Below are positions 23,817 to 32,594 of a stretch of DNA of 64,000 nucleotides, one piece after another. The stretch covers positions 9,083-73,082 of the forward strand of contig DATLSE010000022.1 in the NCBI GenBank assembly GCA_035534295.1. Reading direction: 5' to 3'. Made by a program: the position numbers and the translations under genes. The notes beneath the pieces were generated by a model. It did not search any database. It saw only the letters and a list, made by a program, of their open reading frames with translations, and was not told the origin of the DNA. Source of the stretch: DATKQJ01 sp035534295. Lineage in GTDB: Bacteria; Chloroflexota; Dormibacteria; Dormibacterales; Dormibacteraceae. How positions within the stretch are numbered: position 1 is the stretch's first letter; each line of letters starts with the position of its first letter.

Positions 23817-26306
23817 TCAATCCAGTTCGATCATCTCGAGGTGCGACCCCGTTGGGCGGCGGACGCCGTCGGACCCACCCAGAACGACGATCAGAGTCCG
23901 GCTGGGGAGGCGCGCGCGGGTGCGCTGAGGCCCGATCTCGACCTCAACCTCCGTCCCCTCCATCTCATGCAATCGGCCCAGCTCACCGCCCGACTGGAGT
24001 TGCTCCTGACTCTCCAACTCCAGGACCAGGAGCCCGCCCGCGGCGACGGTGTGTGGGGGGGCCCGATGTATGCCGCCCGGCTCCGGCGTGGACGCCAGGG
24101 GGTTGGCCGATCCTCGAAGGCGGACTATGGGCGGTCGGATCCGGCGCCAGCGCCCGTCATCCGGCTGGACCGCTCCGGCCTGGTGAACCTGGGGGTCGAA
24201 GACGCGCACGATCACGCCGGCGAGATCGAGGCTCACCGGGGCCATGACCTGATCGATGAACAGGGCGCGAAGCTGGGTCAGAAAGCGCTCCTGCGTGCTC
24301 TGCCGGCCGCCCAGGATCAGCGCATGTCCAAGGTCGAATGCTCGGGCCAGCCCCTCGGCCGCTGGGCCAAAGTTCGACATCACCCCGGGGTCGGAGTGAG
24401 CGCGGATTCGGGCGGCGATGAGGGTCCTGTACTCGGCCAGTTCGACCGGGGCTGGACCGTCCCAGATGGGCGTCGGCATTGTCTCCAGGCGCGATCGACC
24501 GTGGCTGGTGAGGGAGTACAGCATGCGCTCGGCCAAGGGTCGCTGCTGCCACGGCCCGGGACCCGTGGCGAGCCCGTGGGCGTCCGCCAGGCCGGCGCCG
24601 GCGAGGTCGGAGAGGGGAGTCGCGATCGAGGCCAGGGGCAGGCAGAGGCGGTCACAGATTTCGGCCACGGTGAGGCGCCGGGCGCCGGCCAGGGTGCGCA
24701 GCAGGAGATGCTCGAGGAGGCCGCGATCGATGGCCGGCGCGCGGCCTTTAGCCTTGGGCGGCTGGCTGCTGAGGCGGGGGGGAACGGGCGCATCGACCTG
24801 GGCGATGACCGCGGCCAGAAGGCGGTTCCGAAACTTCATCCGAGCTGTCATGTCGGGATCCTCGCCCCGCTCTCGCTCCGAGATCCACCCTGGGATCTCC
24901 TCCAGCACGACCCGGTCACCCACACTGACCCGGACCCGGGTGGGGTCCGAGCTGGGGGCGCGGATGGATATGCGATCCACATAACCCTGATCCTTGAGCG
25001 CCGACCAACTCCTCTCCCACGCCATCTGACCCGAGGCGACAATGACCTGGCGTACGGCGCTGTCAGCCACGATCCGGACTCCGGAGTCGGCCTGGTGACG
25101 CCGCCTAAGAAGTTCGCTCAGGTCCCGTCCTGCGTCATCGGCCACGAGGCTGACCAGGTTCAGTGAGCGGTCCTCGAGCAGGGGCCGGTGCTTGACCTCC
25201 CGAATGGTCCCCGCACTCGCAGCCAGGGCGCGAATGACGTTAGCGTGCCGGCCGCAGAATGGGCGTCCGTCCAGGAGCACGACGTGCCGCCGGCACCACC
25301 AGGTGGTGCAGTGGGCCCCGGTGGGATCGGAGTAAGAGCAGCGCCAGCCGATCCCGTCGGCGCAGCCGGGCGCAGAACAGGTGCCGCCGGGGGCGGTTAC
25401 GCGGCCGCGGACCAGCCCGCCCAGGCGGTCGCGCAGACGGGTCCGGCGCTCCAGGACGCCGGGTGCGGGGGTCGGACCTGATGACGCAGACAGGCTCTCG
25501 AGATCGCGGGTAGGCGACCAACCGAGCAGGGCGGCGCCGAACTCCTCGCAGCTCTGGTAACGCGCGTCGGGTGACTTGGCCATGGCGGTCAGGGCGATCT
25601 CGAGCAGACCGGGCGCGGCAGACGGCGGTCGGGGAGGTTCCTCGAACACCTGGGCGTGCAGGACGTGGGCCAGACCACCGGTGAAGGGGGTCGATCCGAT
25701 GAGCATCTCGAACAGCATCGAGCCGAGCGCGTACACGTCCGAGCGCGCGTCAGCCGGCTCCGCCTTCACCTGCTCGGGGCTCATGTAGGCCGGGGTGCCC
25801 ACCATGGCCCCGGTGACGGTCAGGTGGTGGCCCTCGTCCAGGACTCGGGCGATGCCGAAATCAAGGATCTTGGTCTTGCCCTCGGTCGACAGCAGGACGT
25901 TGTCCGGCTTCAGGTCGCGGTGCACGATGCCACGTTCGTGGGCGGCCCCGACGGCCGAGAGCAACTGCTGCATGACGTCCACGGTGCGCTCTGGCGTTAG
26001 CGCGTCACGGTCCAGGATGAGCTGGCGCAGGCCCTCGCCCTGCACGTATTCCATGACGATGAAGAGCAGCTCCTGGTCGACGTCGAAGTCGTACACCCGA
26101 ACCAGGCCCGGGTGGTCGAGCCCGGCCACCACCGCGGCCTCACGGCGAAAGCGAGCCCGAAAGCCTTCGTCGCTGGCGAAGGGCTCGCCCAAGACCTTGA
26201 TCGCCACCGGCACGCCCAGCCCTGGATGTCGGCCCATGTACACCACGCCCATGGCGCCGCGGCCCAGCTCCGCCTCGATGGGGAAGCGCCCGACCTGCTT
26301 CAACAT
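23817..26306 (-). CDS. Soluble Ser/Thr protein kinase fused to a Cys/His cluster and winged-helix-like region
   Basis: The 829-residue protein starts with a complete Hanks-type kinase domain (about residues 7-265): Gly loop LGRGAMGVVY, Lys37, HRDLKPDN with Asp131, DFG at 149-151 and SPE at 176-178. No transmembrane segment or PASTA repeat follows. Instead residues 310-354 form a cluster, C-x4-C-x7-C-x9-C-x4-C-x2-H-x9-C-x2-H, able to bind two zinc ions. About residues 520-600 look like a winged helix (LTVAEICDRLCLPLASIATP). The last 200 residues are not recognised. It probably phosphorylates cytoplasmic partners in response to a ligand or redox state sensed by the C-terminal half (inference). 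Confidence 0.88.
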   Translation of the reverse strand: MLKQVGRFPIEAELGRGAMGVVYMGRHPGLGVPVAIKVLGEPFASDEGFRARFRREAAVVAGLDHPGLVRVYDFDVDQELLFIVMEYVQGEGLRQLILDRDALTPERTVDVMQQLLSAVGAAHERGIVHRDLKPDNVLLSTEGKTKILDFGIARVLDEGHHLTVTGAMVGTPAYMSPEQVKAEPADARSDVYALGSMLFEMLIGSTPFTGGLAHVLHAQVFEEPPRPPSAAPGLLEIALTAMAKSPDARYQSCEEFGAALLGWSPTRDLESLSASSGPTPAPGVLERRTRLRDRLGGLVRGRVTAPGGTCSAPGCADGIGWRCSYSDPTGAHCTTWWCRRHVVLLDGRPFCGRHANVIRALAASAGTIREVKHRPLLEDRSLNLVSLVADDAGRDLSELLRRRHQADSGVRIVADSAVRQVIVASGQMAWERSWSALKDQGYVDRISIRAPSSDPTRVRVSVGDRVVLEEIPGWISERERGEDPDMTARMKFRNRLLAAVIAQVDAPVPPRLSSQPPKAKGRAPAIDRGLLEHLLLRTLAGARRLTVAEICDRLCLPLASIATPLSDLAGAGLADAHGLATGPGPWQQRPLAERMLYSLTSHGRSRLETMPTPIWDGPAPVELAEYRTLIAARIRAHSDPGVMSNFGPAAEGLARAFDLGHALILGGRQSTQERFLTQLRALFIDQVMAPVSLDLAGVIVRVFDPQVHQAGAVQPDDGRWRRIRPPIVRLRGSANPLASTPEPGGIHRAPPHTVAAGGLLVLELESQEQLQSGGELGRLHEMEGTEVEVEIGPQRTRARLPSRTLIVVLGGSDGVRRPTGSHLEMIELD

Positions 26307-26444
26307 GCCCGATTCAAGATCAACAACCGCAACGTCTGGCTGAGTATGAACGCGGTCCGCGCCCGGGCGGCGGTCATTACATGCATCAATGTGTGGTCAA
26401 GTGACAATCTCGGCTAGTGGCACCGGCTGATTCATTGTGGGGGG

Positions 26445-26450
26445 TAACAT
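26445..26450 (+). promoter_or_regulatory. -10 box of a leaderless promoter (PHP gene)
   Basis: TAACAT lies seven bases before ATG 26458. This supports that start over GTG 26437. Confidence 0.5.
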
Positions 26451-26457
26451 CTCGCCC

Positions 26458-27183
26458 ATGGTTGAACGCGGCCTAGCCGATCTGCACATTCACACCGACC
26501 ATTCCGACGGATGGCCGGAGGCGCGTGAACTGGTCCGGTTCGTGCGCGACCGCACCATGCTTGACGTCATCGCCGTGACCGATCACGACACGGTTGAGGG
26601 CGCCCTGCGCGCGTCTGAATATGCCCGCAGCCTGAAGCGGGGCCCCGAGGTGATCGTCGGGGAGGAGGTGTCGACCCGCGAGGGCCACGTGGTCGGACTC
26701 TGGCTCACGCGCCGAGTGCCCCCGGGCCTGACGGCGGCGGCGACGCTGGAGCTGATCCACGAGCAGGGAGGAATCGCATTCGCGGCGCACCCCTTCTGGC
26801 GGACCGATCGGCACGGGCGCGGGGGCACCGTGCACGGGCTGGGATGGCCGGCGGCCGATCTCGCCTTCGACGCGGTCGAGGTCGAGAACTCCACCCCTGG
26901 CTTCTACCTCTTCAATCAGATGGCGCGGCGCCTGAACGACGCCATGGGCTGCGCCGAGCTGGGAAATTCCGACGCGCACATACTCGACGCGGTCGGTCGC
27001 GCCTACACCACTTTCCCCGGTCGAGACGGGAGCGACCTGCGCCGCGCGGTGGCGGCCGGCACCACCACGGCTCATCGAGAGCGCTACCGCGCCATCGGAT
27101 TGGTTCGGTACATGGCGTGGGGCCTCAACCATCAGCGCATGGGCGCGGTGGGGACGGCAGGTCAGGGTTCGGCCCGTTCCTGA
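26458..27183 (+). CDS. PHP domain metal-dependent phosphoesterase
   Basis: The 241-residue protein has the four PHP motifs: ADLHIHTDHSDG (HxH), VTDHDTVEG, FAAHPFW and LGNSDAH. They bind a trinuclear metal site. Stand-alone PHP proteins hydrolyse nucleoside 3',5'-bisphosphates, short RNAs or histidinol phosphate; the short YciV/TrpH-like layout fits a general phosphoesterase. The start is ATG 26458, four residues before the first motif and seven bases after a TAACAT box. It is divergent from the kinase. Confidence 0.85.
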   Translation: MVERGLADLHIHTDHSDGWPEARELVRFVRDRTMLDVIAVTDHDTVEGALRASEYARSLKRGPEVIVGEEVSTREGHVVGLWLTRRVPPGLTAAATLELIHEQGGIAFAAHPFWRTDRHGRGGTVHGLGWPAADLAFDAVEVENSTPGFYLFNQMARRLNDAMGCAELGNSDAHILDAVGRAYTTFPGRDGSDLRRAVAAGTTTAHRERYRAIGLVRYMAWGLNHQRMGAVGTAGQGSARS

Positions 27184-27277
27184 AGGCGGTTGACCTAACG
27201 CTGGGACGGCCGGTGACTTCGACGTCGAGGGCGTCCGCCGCCTTCCACGGGCTGCTGGTTGGAGGAACACGCGTCTC

Positions 27278-27283
27278 TATAAT
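27278..27283 (+). promoter_or_regulatory. Consensus -10 box of tRNA-Arg
   Basis: A perfect TATAAT, rare in this GC-rich window, eight bases before the mature tRNA-Arg 5' end. It probably drives both tRNAs here. Confidence 0.65.
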
Positions 27284-27291
27284 GGCCCTGC

Positions 27292-27364
27292 GCCCGCTTA
27301 GCTCAATGGACAGAGCGCATGGCTTCGGACCATGAGGTTAGGGGTTCGAGTCCCTTAGCGGGCA
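27292..27364 (+). tRNA. tRNA-Arg (anticodon TCG)
   Basis: A 73-base tRNA with acceptor stem GCCCGCT/AGCGGGC, D arm TAGCTCAATGGACAGAGC, anticodon stem CATGG/CCATG around CTTCGGA, and T arm GGGGTTCGAGTCCC. The anticodon TCG reads CGA. The CCA end is not encoded. Confidence 0.95.
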
Positions 27365-27384
27365 GGTGCAGGTGCACCTCAGCT

Positions 27385-27469
27385 GGGCGGCTGGCGGAAC
27401 AGGTAGACGCGCACGTTTGAGGGGCGTGTGGGGTAACCCATCCGGGTTCGAGTCCCGGGCCGCCCACCA
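27385..27469 (+). tRNA. tRNA-Leu (anticodon GAG)
   Basis: An 85-base class II tRNA with the CCA end encoded. The acceptor stem is GGGCGGC/GCCGCCC, anticodon stem CACGT/GCGTG with loop TTGAGGG, variable arm TGGGGTAACCCA and T arm CGGGTTCGAGTCCCG. It follows tRNA-Arg by 20 bases, and a decayed recombinase lies just downstream. Confidence 0.95.
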
Positions 27470-27481
27470 TCCGATCCATAA

Positions 27482-27983
27482 CGCGAACCGGGGTCGCGGG
27501 AATCCGAAAGGCCGAATAGTCTCATCTCGGCTTATGACCTGGACGCCCGCGATGAGCTGTTGCATGAGCGCCTTCCGCCGTTGGAGGCTGCCACGAGTCA
27601 GCGCTTCAGAGATCGCCGGGCCGTATCGAGAATGACCCGGCCGGCTGCCTGAGGAGCGCTTCGCGGAACGGATGGAGGCACTGGAGCCGCGGCGCGCCGA
27701 GCTAAGCGCGAGGCGCCGCGTGCTCGAGGACGCCGACAGTGCCATACCAGAGGTGCCGACCGGTGTCGCATGGCTCGGTCGCCGAGCGGAAGTGGACGTG
27801 AGCTCGGTCGAGCTCCTCAAGAAGTTGAGCTATAGCTCTGACCGACCGGGCGAAACGGTCCACTCGGTAGACGAGCAGCAGGTCGAGGCAACCCTCGTAG
27901 ACGTCGGCGAGAGCCCGCTGCAAGCCTGGGCGCAGGTGCTGCCAGAGTTCGATGAACCTGCCCTCCGCCTCTGCACTTTTCAC
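27482..27983 (-). pseudogene. Decayed serine recombinase (resolvase/integrase)
   Basis: On the minus strand 27702-27983 encodes LLLVYRVDRFARSVRAIAQL and HFRSATEPCDT, a clear match to the catalytic-domain helix and following segment of large serine recombinases. In another frame, 27482-27604 encodes LTRGSLQRRKALMQQLIAGV and IRPFGF, matching the C-terminal end of the same family. The middle is missing and the frames differ, so the gene is broken by deletion and frameshift. It lies directly next to the 3' end of tRNA-Leu(GAG), a common integration site, so an element once inserted here. Confidence 0.7.
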
Positions 27984-28038
27984 GAGCAGGCCTCTGTACT
28001 ACTCGTGAGCGCCAGCAAGTCGATCCAGAGGGAGATTC

Positions 28039-28557
28039 GTGCGGCGGATTCCCGCGGGGGCAGAATGCATTGGCGTGTCGTGGCTACGGGTCAACTGGAG
28101 GCTTCCCGCGCTGCTGGCTCCGCTGGTCGTCGCCGTGCTGGTTGGCGCGTCGGTGTACTTGGTCACCTGGGTTCGGGGGACGCCAACGGCAATGCTCGTG
28201 CCGGGGTCGGCCAGCGCAGTCACGGTCAGCCGCTATGGCCCCGAGCCAGGGCCGGGGCAAAGCCCAGTCTGGCCTCCCGATGGGACCCGGACTGTCACCG
28301 ACCCCAAGCAGATGGCGACGATCACCGCCGACGTGAACGGACCACCGCTCTTCCCCAAGGGGACGATCAGCTGCCCCATGGACGACGGATCCCACTACCT
28401 TGTCCAGTTCTCGTACTCGGACAGCGACCGCCGTACGCTCTTCGTCCAGCGCGGCGGCTGTCAGGGCGTGGGCTTCGCGTCCCATCCTGACCGCTCGCTT
28501 TCATGGTCCCTGGCCGACCATCGGCTATTGGATGACCTCGACGCCCTGTTCCGCTGA
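28039..28557 (+). CDS. Membrane-anchored protein, family not recognised
   Basis: From GTG 28039, with a GAGGGAG site shortly before, the product has 172 residues. One hydrophobic helix (LPALLAPLVVAVLVGASVYL) near residues 23-42 is followed by an exposed domain of about 130 residues that includes the cysteine pair in TISCPMDDG and GGCQGV. That layout looks like the small secreted or anchored proteins of unknown role common in high-GC bacteria. It lies right beside the recombinase remnant and may be cargo of the lost element, or an old neighbour; codon use is not obviously different. Confidence 0.55.
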   Translation: MRRIPAGAECIGVSWLRVNWRLPALLAPLVVAVLVGASVYLVTWVRGTPTAMLVPGSASAVTVSRYGPEPGPGQSPVWPPDGTRTVTDPKQMATITADVNGPPLFPKGTISCPMDDGSHYLVQFSYSDSDRRTLFVQRGGCQGVGFASHPDRSLSWSLADHRLLDDLDALFR

Positions 28558-28570
28558 GACATGCGCTGCG

Positions 28571-30427
28571 TCAGGCGTCCCCGCCCCTGCGTCCGCGCTC
28601 TATCGGACTCAGCAAACGGCCTATCTCGAGCTTGGTGGCTTCCCTACCAATGACCGTGGTATCTGGTCGTCTCCCGAGCGAGGGCGAGAGCATGATGGTG
28701 GGTGGCCCGGGTTGGGTCACACGCGTCCGCCGTCCCGCGTCCATCTCTCCCCGCATCAAAGACGCCAGGGCGGCCAGTATCGCGAGCACGGCCCCGGCGG
28801 CAAATACCACCACCAGGCCGTGGTGGAACGGCGCCGATATCAAGTTGGGGAAGAACTTGCGGCCGGTCAGGATGTGCTGGTTCGAACTCGTGAGTCCGGA
28901 CAGCGCCCGGCCCTGGACAAGCAGGTGCTGGATCGGATTGACTCCCAGCACGGCCGCGAACAGCGACGCCACCGGCGGGAGCTCGCCGATCCGGTGCGCG
29001 ACGACTGGCGCCACACCATGCCTTTGCAGGCCCCCGGCCAGTGCCGCGGGGAGGCCACGCGCCAGACCCCCGACCATGAGCGAGGCAAAGACCCCGATCG
29101 AGACCGCGGTCCCCGAGTTCTGGAAGGTCGAGCGAATCCCCGAGGCGACTCCTCGCTGCGCCGCTGGAACGCTGCTCATGATCGACGCCGTATTGGGGGC
29201 AGCGAACATTCCGGTGCCGACTCCATTGGCCGCGATGAGCAGCGCGAAGGCCCAGTAGGGGAAATCCACCGGAAGCGACATCAGGCCGACGAAGCTGGCC
29301 GCGAAGACGAGCATTCCGCCGGTGGCCATGCCGCGGGCGCCGAAGCGGTCGGAGAGGTTCCCGGCCATGGGTCCCGAGACGGCAAAGCCGACTGTCAGGG
29401 GCAGCAGGAAAATGCCGCACCATAAAGGTGTCCGGGAGTAGCTGTAGCCGTGCAGGGGGAGCCAGATCCCCTGCAACCAGATGATCAGCATGAACTGCAG
29501 GCCACCCTGGGCTATGGCCGCGGCGAGCGCGGCCGCGCTTCCCGCCGTGAAGGCCCGGATCCCGAACAGGCTGAGCTGGATCATCGGTTCTGCCACCCGG
29601 GACTCGATGACGACGAAACCGCCCAGCAACACAGCCCCGCCGATCAACCCCGAGATCACCCACGGGCTGGTCCACCCCATCGCCTGGCCGCCATAGGGCT
29701 GGATTCCAAAGGTGACCGCGATCAGGATGGAGGCCAGACCGACAGCGAACGCGATATTGCCCCACCAGTCGATCCGGCGCCCGTGTCGCTCGCCGTTGTC
29801 CTGCAGCTTGCGATAGGCCCAAAGGGTTCCGAATATGCCCACCGGCACGTTGACCCAGAACACGGCGCGCCAGTCCAGGGTGGCGAGGAGGCCACCCGCG
29901 AGCAGGCCGATGAACTGGCCGCCGAGGGCGGCGATCTGGTTGATACCGAGCGCCAGCCCGCGTTGGCGGATGGGAAAGGTGTCGGTCAGGATGGCCGCCG
30001 AGTTGGCCGTGAGCATGGATCCGCCGCCGGCCTGGAGCAGCCGCCATGCAATCAACCAGACCGCCCCGTGGGCACCGCGATAAGGGTCGAAGGAAAGCAG
30101 CACGGAGGCGAGGGTGAAGACGGCGAAGCCGGCGTTGTAGATCCGAACCCGGCCGAACATGTCACCGAGTCGCCCGACGGTGCCGACCAGTACGGCCTGG
30201 ACCAAGCGGTAGCCCATGATCATCCAGAGCAGATAGCTGATGTTGCCGGGAGCCAGTGGATCCAGGCCGATGCCGCGGAATATGGCCGGCAGCGCGATGA
30301 TCACGATCGAGCCGTCCAGTGCGGACATGAACACCGCCGAGCTCGTGTTGGTCAGGGCCACCCACCGATACCGGTCGGTCCGGCCCGGCGTCGCGCTCCC
30401 CTCCCCCCCTGGGGGAAGCGGGCGCAT
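28571..30427 (-). CDS. DHA2-type MFS drug exporter (EmrB/QacA family)
   Basis: The 618-residue protein has about fourteen hydrophobic helices, SALDGSIVIIALPAI in helix 1 (the acidic residue typical of drug:H+ antiporters) and the loop motif VGRLGDMFGRVRIYNAG. The C-terminal 40 residues are polar. It probably exports hydrophobic compounds. Its ATG overlaps the MarR stop by one base (TGATG), so the regulator and pump are co-translated, the usual arrangement of a self-regulated efflux pair. Confidence 0.88.
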   Translation of the reverse strand: MRPLPPGGEGSATPGRTDRYRWVALTNTSSAVFMSALDGSIVIIALPAIFRGIGLDPLAPGNISYLLWMIMGYRLVQAVLVGTVGRLGDMFGRVRIYNAGFAVFTLASVLLSFDPYRGAHGAVWLIAWRLLQAGGGSMLTANSAAILTDTFPIRQRGLALGINQIAALGGQFIGLLAGGLLATLDWRAVFWVNVPVGIFGTLWAYRKLQDNGERHGRRIDWWGNIAFAVGLASILIAVTFGIQPYGGQAMGWTSPWVISGLIGGAVLLGGFVVIESRVAEPMIQLSLFGIRAFTAGSAAALAAAIAQGGLQFMLIIWLQGIWLPLHGYSYSRTPLWCGIFLLPLTVGFAVSGPMAGNLSDRFGARGMATGGMLVFAASFVGLMSLPVDFPYWAFALLIAANGVGTGMFAAPNTASIMSSVPAAQRGVASGIRSTFQNSGTAVSIGVFASLMVGGLARGLPAALAGGLQRHGVAPVVAHRIGELPPVASLFAAVLGVNPIQHLLVQGRALSGLTSSNQHILTGRKFFPNLISAPFHHGLVVVFAAGAVLAILAALASLMRGEMDAGRRTRVTQPGPPTIMLSPSLGRRPDTTVIGREATKLEIGRLLSPIERGRRGGDA

Positions 30428-30867
30428 CAGATCCGGTGCGCGAGGCGCTCGAGCAGCGGCGCGCAGGCTGCCAGTTGTTGGAGCTCAAGCGGGGTGAATT
30501 CAGCCCTCAGCACCCCCGCCAGCTGCTCGGTCCGCGCCTCGTGCCGCGCTCGGCGCGCGCGCAGCCCGGCCTCGGTGATGGAGATGACGACCCGGCGCCC
30601 GTCTTGATGGTCGGGCCGGCGATCGACCAATCCGCGCCGTTCGAGGGCAACCACGGTGGCGCCCATCGACTGAGGACTGATCTGCTCGGCTCGGGCCAGT
30701 ACGGCCGAGGTGGCAGGACCGTCGCGGTCGAGTCGAGACAGGGCCGCGCTCTCGGCCCAGGTCAGGTCCCCGGCCGCGGGCACCGATTGCCGGGCACGTC
30801 GGGCCAGCAGCCCAATGCTAGATCGAAGCCCGGCGACGACGTCGTAAACTCCGGCCTGGGAGGTGAT
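30427..30867 (-). CDS. MarR family transcriptional regulator, probable ATC start
   Basis: A winged-helix MarR protein: LTWAESAALSRLDRDGP, QISPQSMGATVVALERRGLV and the wing DHQDGRRVVISITEAG. The first ATG/GTG/TTG is GTG 30783, giving only 118 residues and losing the first dimer helix. In frame upstream, codons for DVVAGLRSSIGLLARRARQ continue the family pattern to 30867, giving 146 residues, a normal length. No standard start lies there, but an ATC at 30867 sits exactly six bases after a TAGGCT box, the leaderless spacing seen elsewhere in this window. ATC as start is inference. It represses the following exporter, presumably. Confidence 0.8.
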   Translation of the reverse strand: MTSQAGVYDVVAGLRSSIGLLARRARQSVPAAGDLTWAESAALSRLDRDGPATSAVLARAEQISPQSMGATVVALERRGLVDRRPDHQDGRRVVISITEAGLRARRARHEARTEQLAGVLRAEFTPLELQQLAACAPLLERLAHRI

Positions 30868-30873
30868 GTTGCA

Positions 30874-30891
30874 AGCCTAGCTGATAAGGCT
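30874..30891. promoter_or_regulatory. Putative MarR operator overlapping the regulator's -10 box
   Basis: AGCCT (30874-30878) and AGGCT (30887-30891) form an inverted repeat with an eight-base spacer. The left arm is part of the minus-strand TAGGCT -10 box, so a dimer bound here would block transcription of the MarR/exporter operon. Confidence 0.4.
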
Positions 30892-30991
30892 GGCTGATGA
30901 ACTGGCCACGTCGACGCCAGGTCGGAGGCGGCGGCCGATGGCATCGGGGGACCTTCGGATAAGGTGATAGGACAGCTCTTGGGGGTATGGA

Positions 30992-32185
30992 TTGGTCGAT
31001 AGGATTCAGCGTTACGCCGACCTCGCGGTGCGCATCGGCGCCAACGTCGGTCAGGGCCAGCTGGTGGAGGTGCGCGCCAATATCGAGCACGCCGAGCTGG
31101 CCCGGGCGACCGTGGCCGCAGCCTACCGGGCTGGTGCCCGTTACGTGCAGCTCAACTACTCAGACGACGTCGCTCGCCGCACCATGATCGACCTGGCCCC
31201 AGATGAGGCTCTGAGCTGGAGTTCTCCCGCCCTGCTCTCGTTTCTGGAGGCGCTGGAGGCCGAACAGGGGGCTTCGATAAACATCGTCGGCGATCCCGAT
31301 CCGAACCTGTTCGTGGGCGCCGACCAAGCGCGTCTGGGCCGGGCTCGGCCGTCGGATTATCGCCGGCTCTGGCTCCGGCTCGTGGCCCAGCGCCGGGTTA
31401 ACTGGACCATCGTCGCCTGCCCCACCCCGGGTTGGGCTCGGCAGATATTCGGTGAGCCCGATCTGGAGCGCCTGTGGCAGCTGGTTGAGCGGTGCGTGCG
31501 ACTCGACGAGAGTGATCCGGTCGCCGCCTGGGAGGCGCACCTGGAGCGCCTGGGGGACATGGCCAGTCTGCTCAACGAGCGCGCCTTCGATTCTCTGCGC
31601 TATCGCGGCCCGGGAACTGACCTGATGGTGGGCCTCATGCCCAGCTCACGCTGGCATGGAGGCCCCTCGGAGACGAGCTTTGGGCGGCGGCACGTGGCCA
31701 ACATGCCCACCGAGGAGGTGTTCACCGCCCCGGATCGCCGCCGGGCTGAGGGCAGGATTCGGTCCACGCGCCCCCTGGCGCTAAACGGCAGTCTGGTTGA
31801 GGGACTGGAGCTCGAGTTTCGCCAGGGACGGGTGGTCGAGGTCAAGGCCGACCGCGGGGCCGGGATCGTGGAGGCCCAGTTGGGCATCGACCCCGGAGCC
31901 GCGAGCCTGGGCGAGGTGGCTTTGGTCGACTCGAGATCACGGGTGGGCGCCACCGGCGTCACCTACTTCAACACCCTCTACGACGAGAACGCCACCAGTC
32001 ACATCGCGTTCGGGGCGGGATTCGCGTTTACCGTCGCCGACCCCGACGAGCGCGAGGAGGGCGTCTCTCGCTCGGCGGTTCACACCGACTTCATGGTCGG
32101 GGGACCAGAGGTCGAGATCGATGGGCTGACCGGAACCGGCCAGGTGATTCCAATTCTGCGCGACGACGTCTTCCAGCTCAGCTAG
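30992..32185 (+). CDS. M29 family aminopeptidase (thermophilic aminopeptidase type)
   Basis: The 397-residue protein follows the M29 pattern: NMPTEEVFTAPDRRRAEG with the first metal-ligand Glu, SLGEVALVDS with the second, and FNTLYDENATSHIAFG and VHTDFMVGG with the His and Asp ligands. It is a cytoplasmic dimeric metalloaminopeptidase that removes N-terminal residues from peptides. The start is TTG 30992 with GGGGG about six bases upstream; ATG 30987 is in another frame. Divergent from the MarR operon. Confidence 0.9.
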   Translation: MVDRIQRYADLAVRIGANVGQGQLVEVRANIEHAELARATVAAAYRAGARYVQLNYSDDVARRTMIDLAPDEALSWSSPALLSFLEALEAEQGASINIVGDPDPNLFVGADQARLGRARPSDYRRLWLRLVAQRRVNWTIVACPTPGWARQIFGEPDLERLWQLVERCVRLDESDPVAAWEAHLERLGDMASLLNERAFDSLRYRGPGTDLMVGLMPSSRWHGGPSETSFGRRHVANMPTEEVFTAPDRRRAEGRIRSTRPLALNGSLVEGLELEFRQGRVVEVKADRGAGIVEAQLGIDPGAASLGEVALVDSRSRVGATGVTYFNTLYDENATSHIAFGAGFAFTVADPDEREEGVSRSAVHTDFMVGGPEVEIDGLTGTGQVIPILRDDVFQLS

Positions 32186-32191
32186 GGCGGG

Positions 32192-32590
32192 CTACTGATA
32201 GGTGCGCGGGGGCGCCGGGCTCCAGCCCGCGGGGCGCGGGCTGGGATTGGCCCGGATCGCGAGCAGTAACGAGGTGGTTCGGGGCCAGCTCCGCTCACGG
32301 TCCACCCAGCGGTCGAGCGAGCCCGAATCGAGCAGCCGGCGCAGCTCCCATTTGATCCGGCCCCGGCCCCCGTCCACCGGCGCTCCCACGTCTCCGGCGC
32401 CATGCCCGAATTCGATCTCGCGGCAGCCCTGAGCATAGGCCTCCATCACCCGGGTGCGAGCGAACTCGACCGCGGTCAGGACGTCGTAGCCGTGCAGGTC
32501 CTCCAGCCGGGCCGCCGACCTGCCCCGGGCCGGATCGGAGTGGATTGCGCCCCCACCGTTGCGCCGCCGGCGCCGACCGGCCGAGGTCAT
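32192..32590 (-). CDS. Smr-domain-like protein
   Basis: From ATG 32590 the product has 132 residues. DLHGYDVLTAVEFARTRVME, then CREIEFGHGAGD, matches the Smr (MutS2 C-terminal) fold with its DLHG and HGxG signatures. Smr domains nick DNA or cleave RNA in stalled-ribosome rescue. The basic N terminus (GRRRRRNGGG) may bind nucleic acid. GAGGGG is directly before the start, and the previous stop is only four bases away, so it is co-transcribed with the ornithine cyclodeaminase-like gene. No MutS2 body is present. Confidence 0.6.
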   Translation of the reverse strand: MTSAGRRRRRNGGGAIHSDPARGRSAARLEDLHGYDVLTAVEFARTRVMEAYAQGCREIEFGHGAGDVGAPVDGGRGRIKWELRRLLDSGSLDRWVDRERSWPRTTSLLLAIRANPSPRPAGWSPAPPRTYQ

Positions 32591-32594
32591 CCCC

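Noticed and set aside
27672..28490. Plus-strand frame of 272 codons after the tRNA pair
   Set aside because: Its first half is antisense to the recombinase remnant and its second half is out of frame with the better-supported gene at 28039.
28400..30607. Two long plus-strand frames opposite the MFS exporter
   Set aside because: The minus-strand product has fourteen membrane helices and exporter motifs; the antisense products are low-complexity Arg/Gly/Glu-rich.
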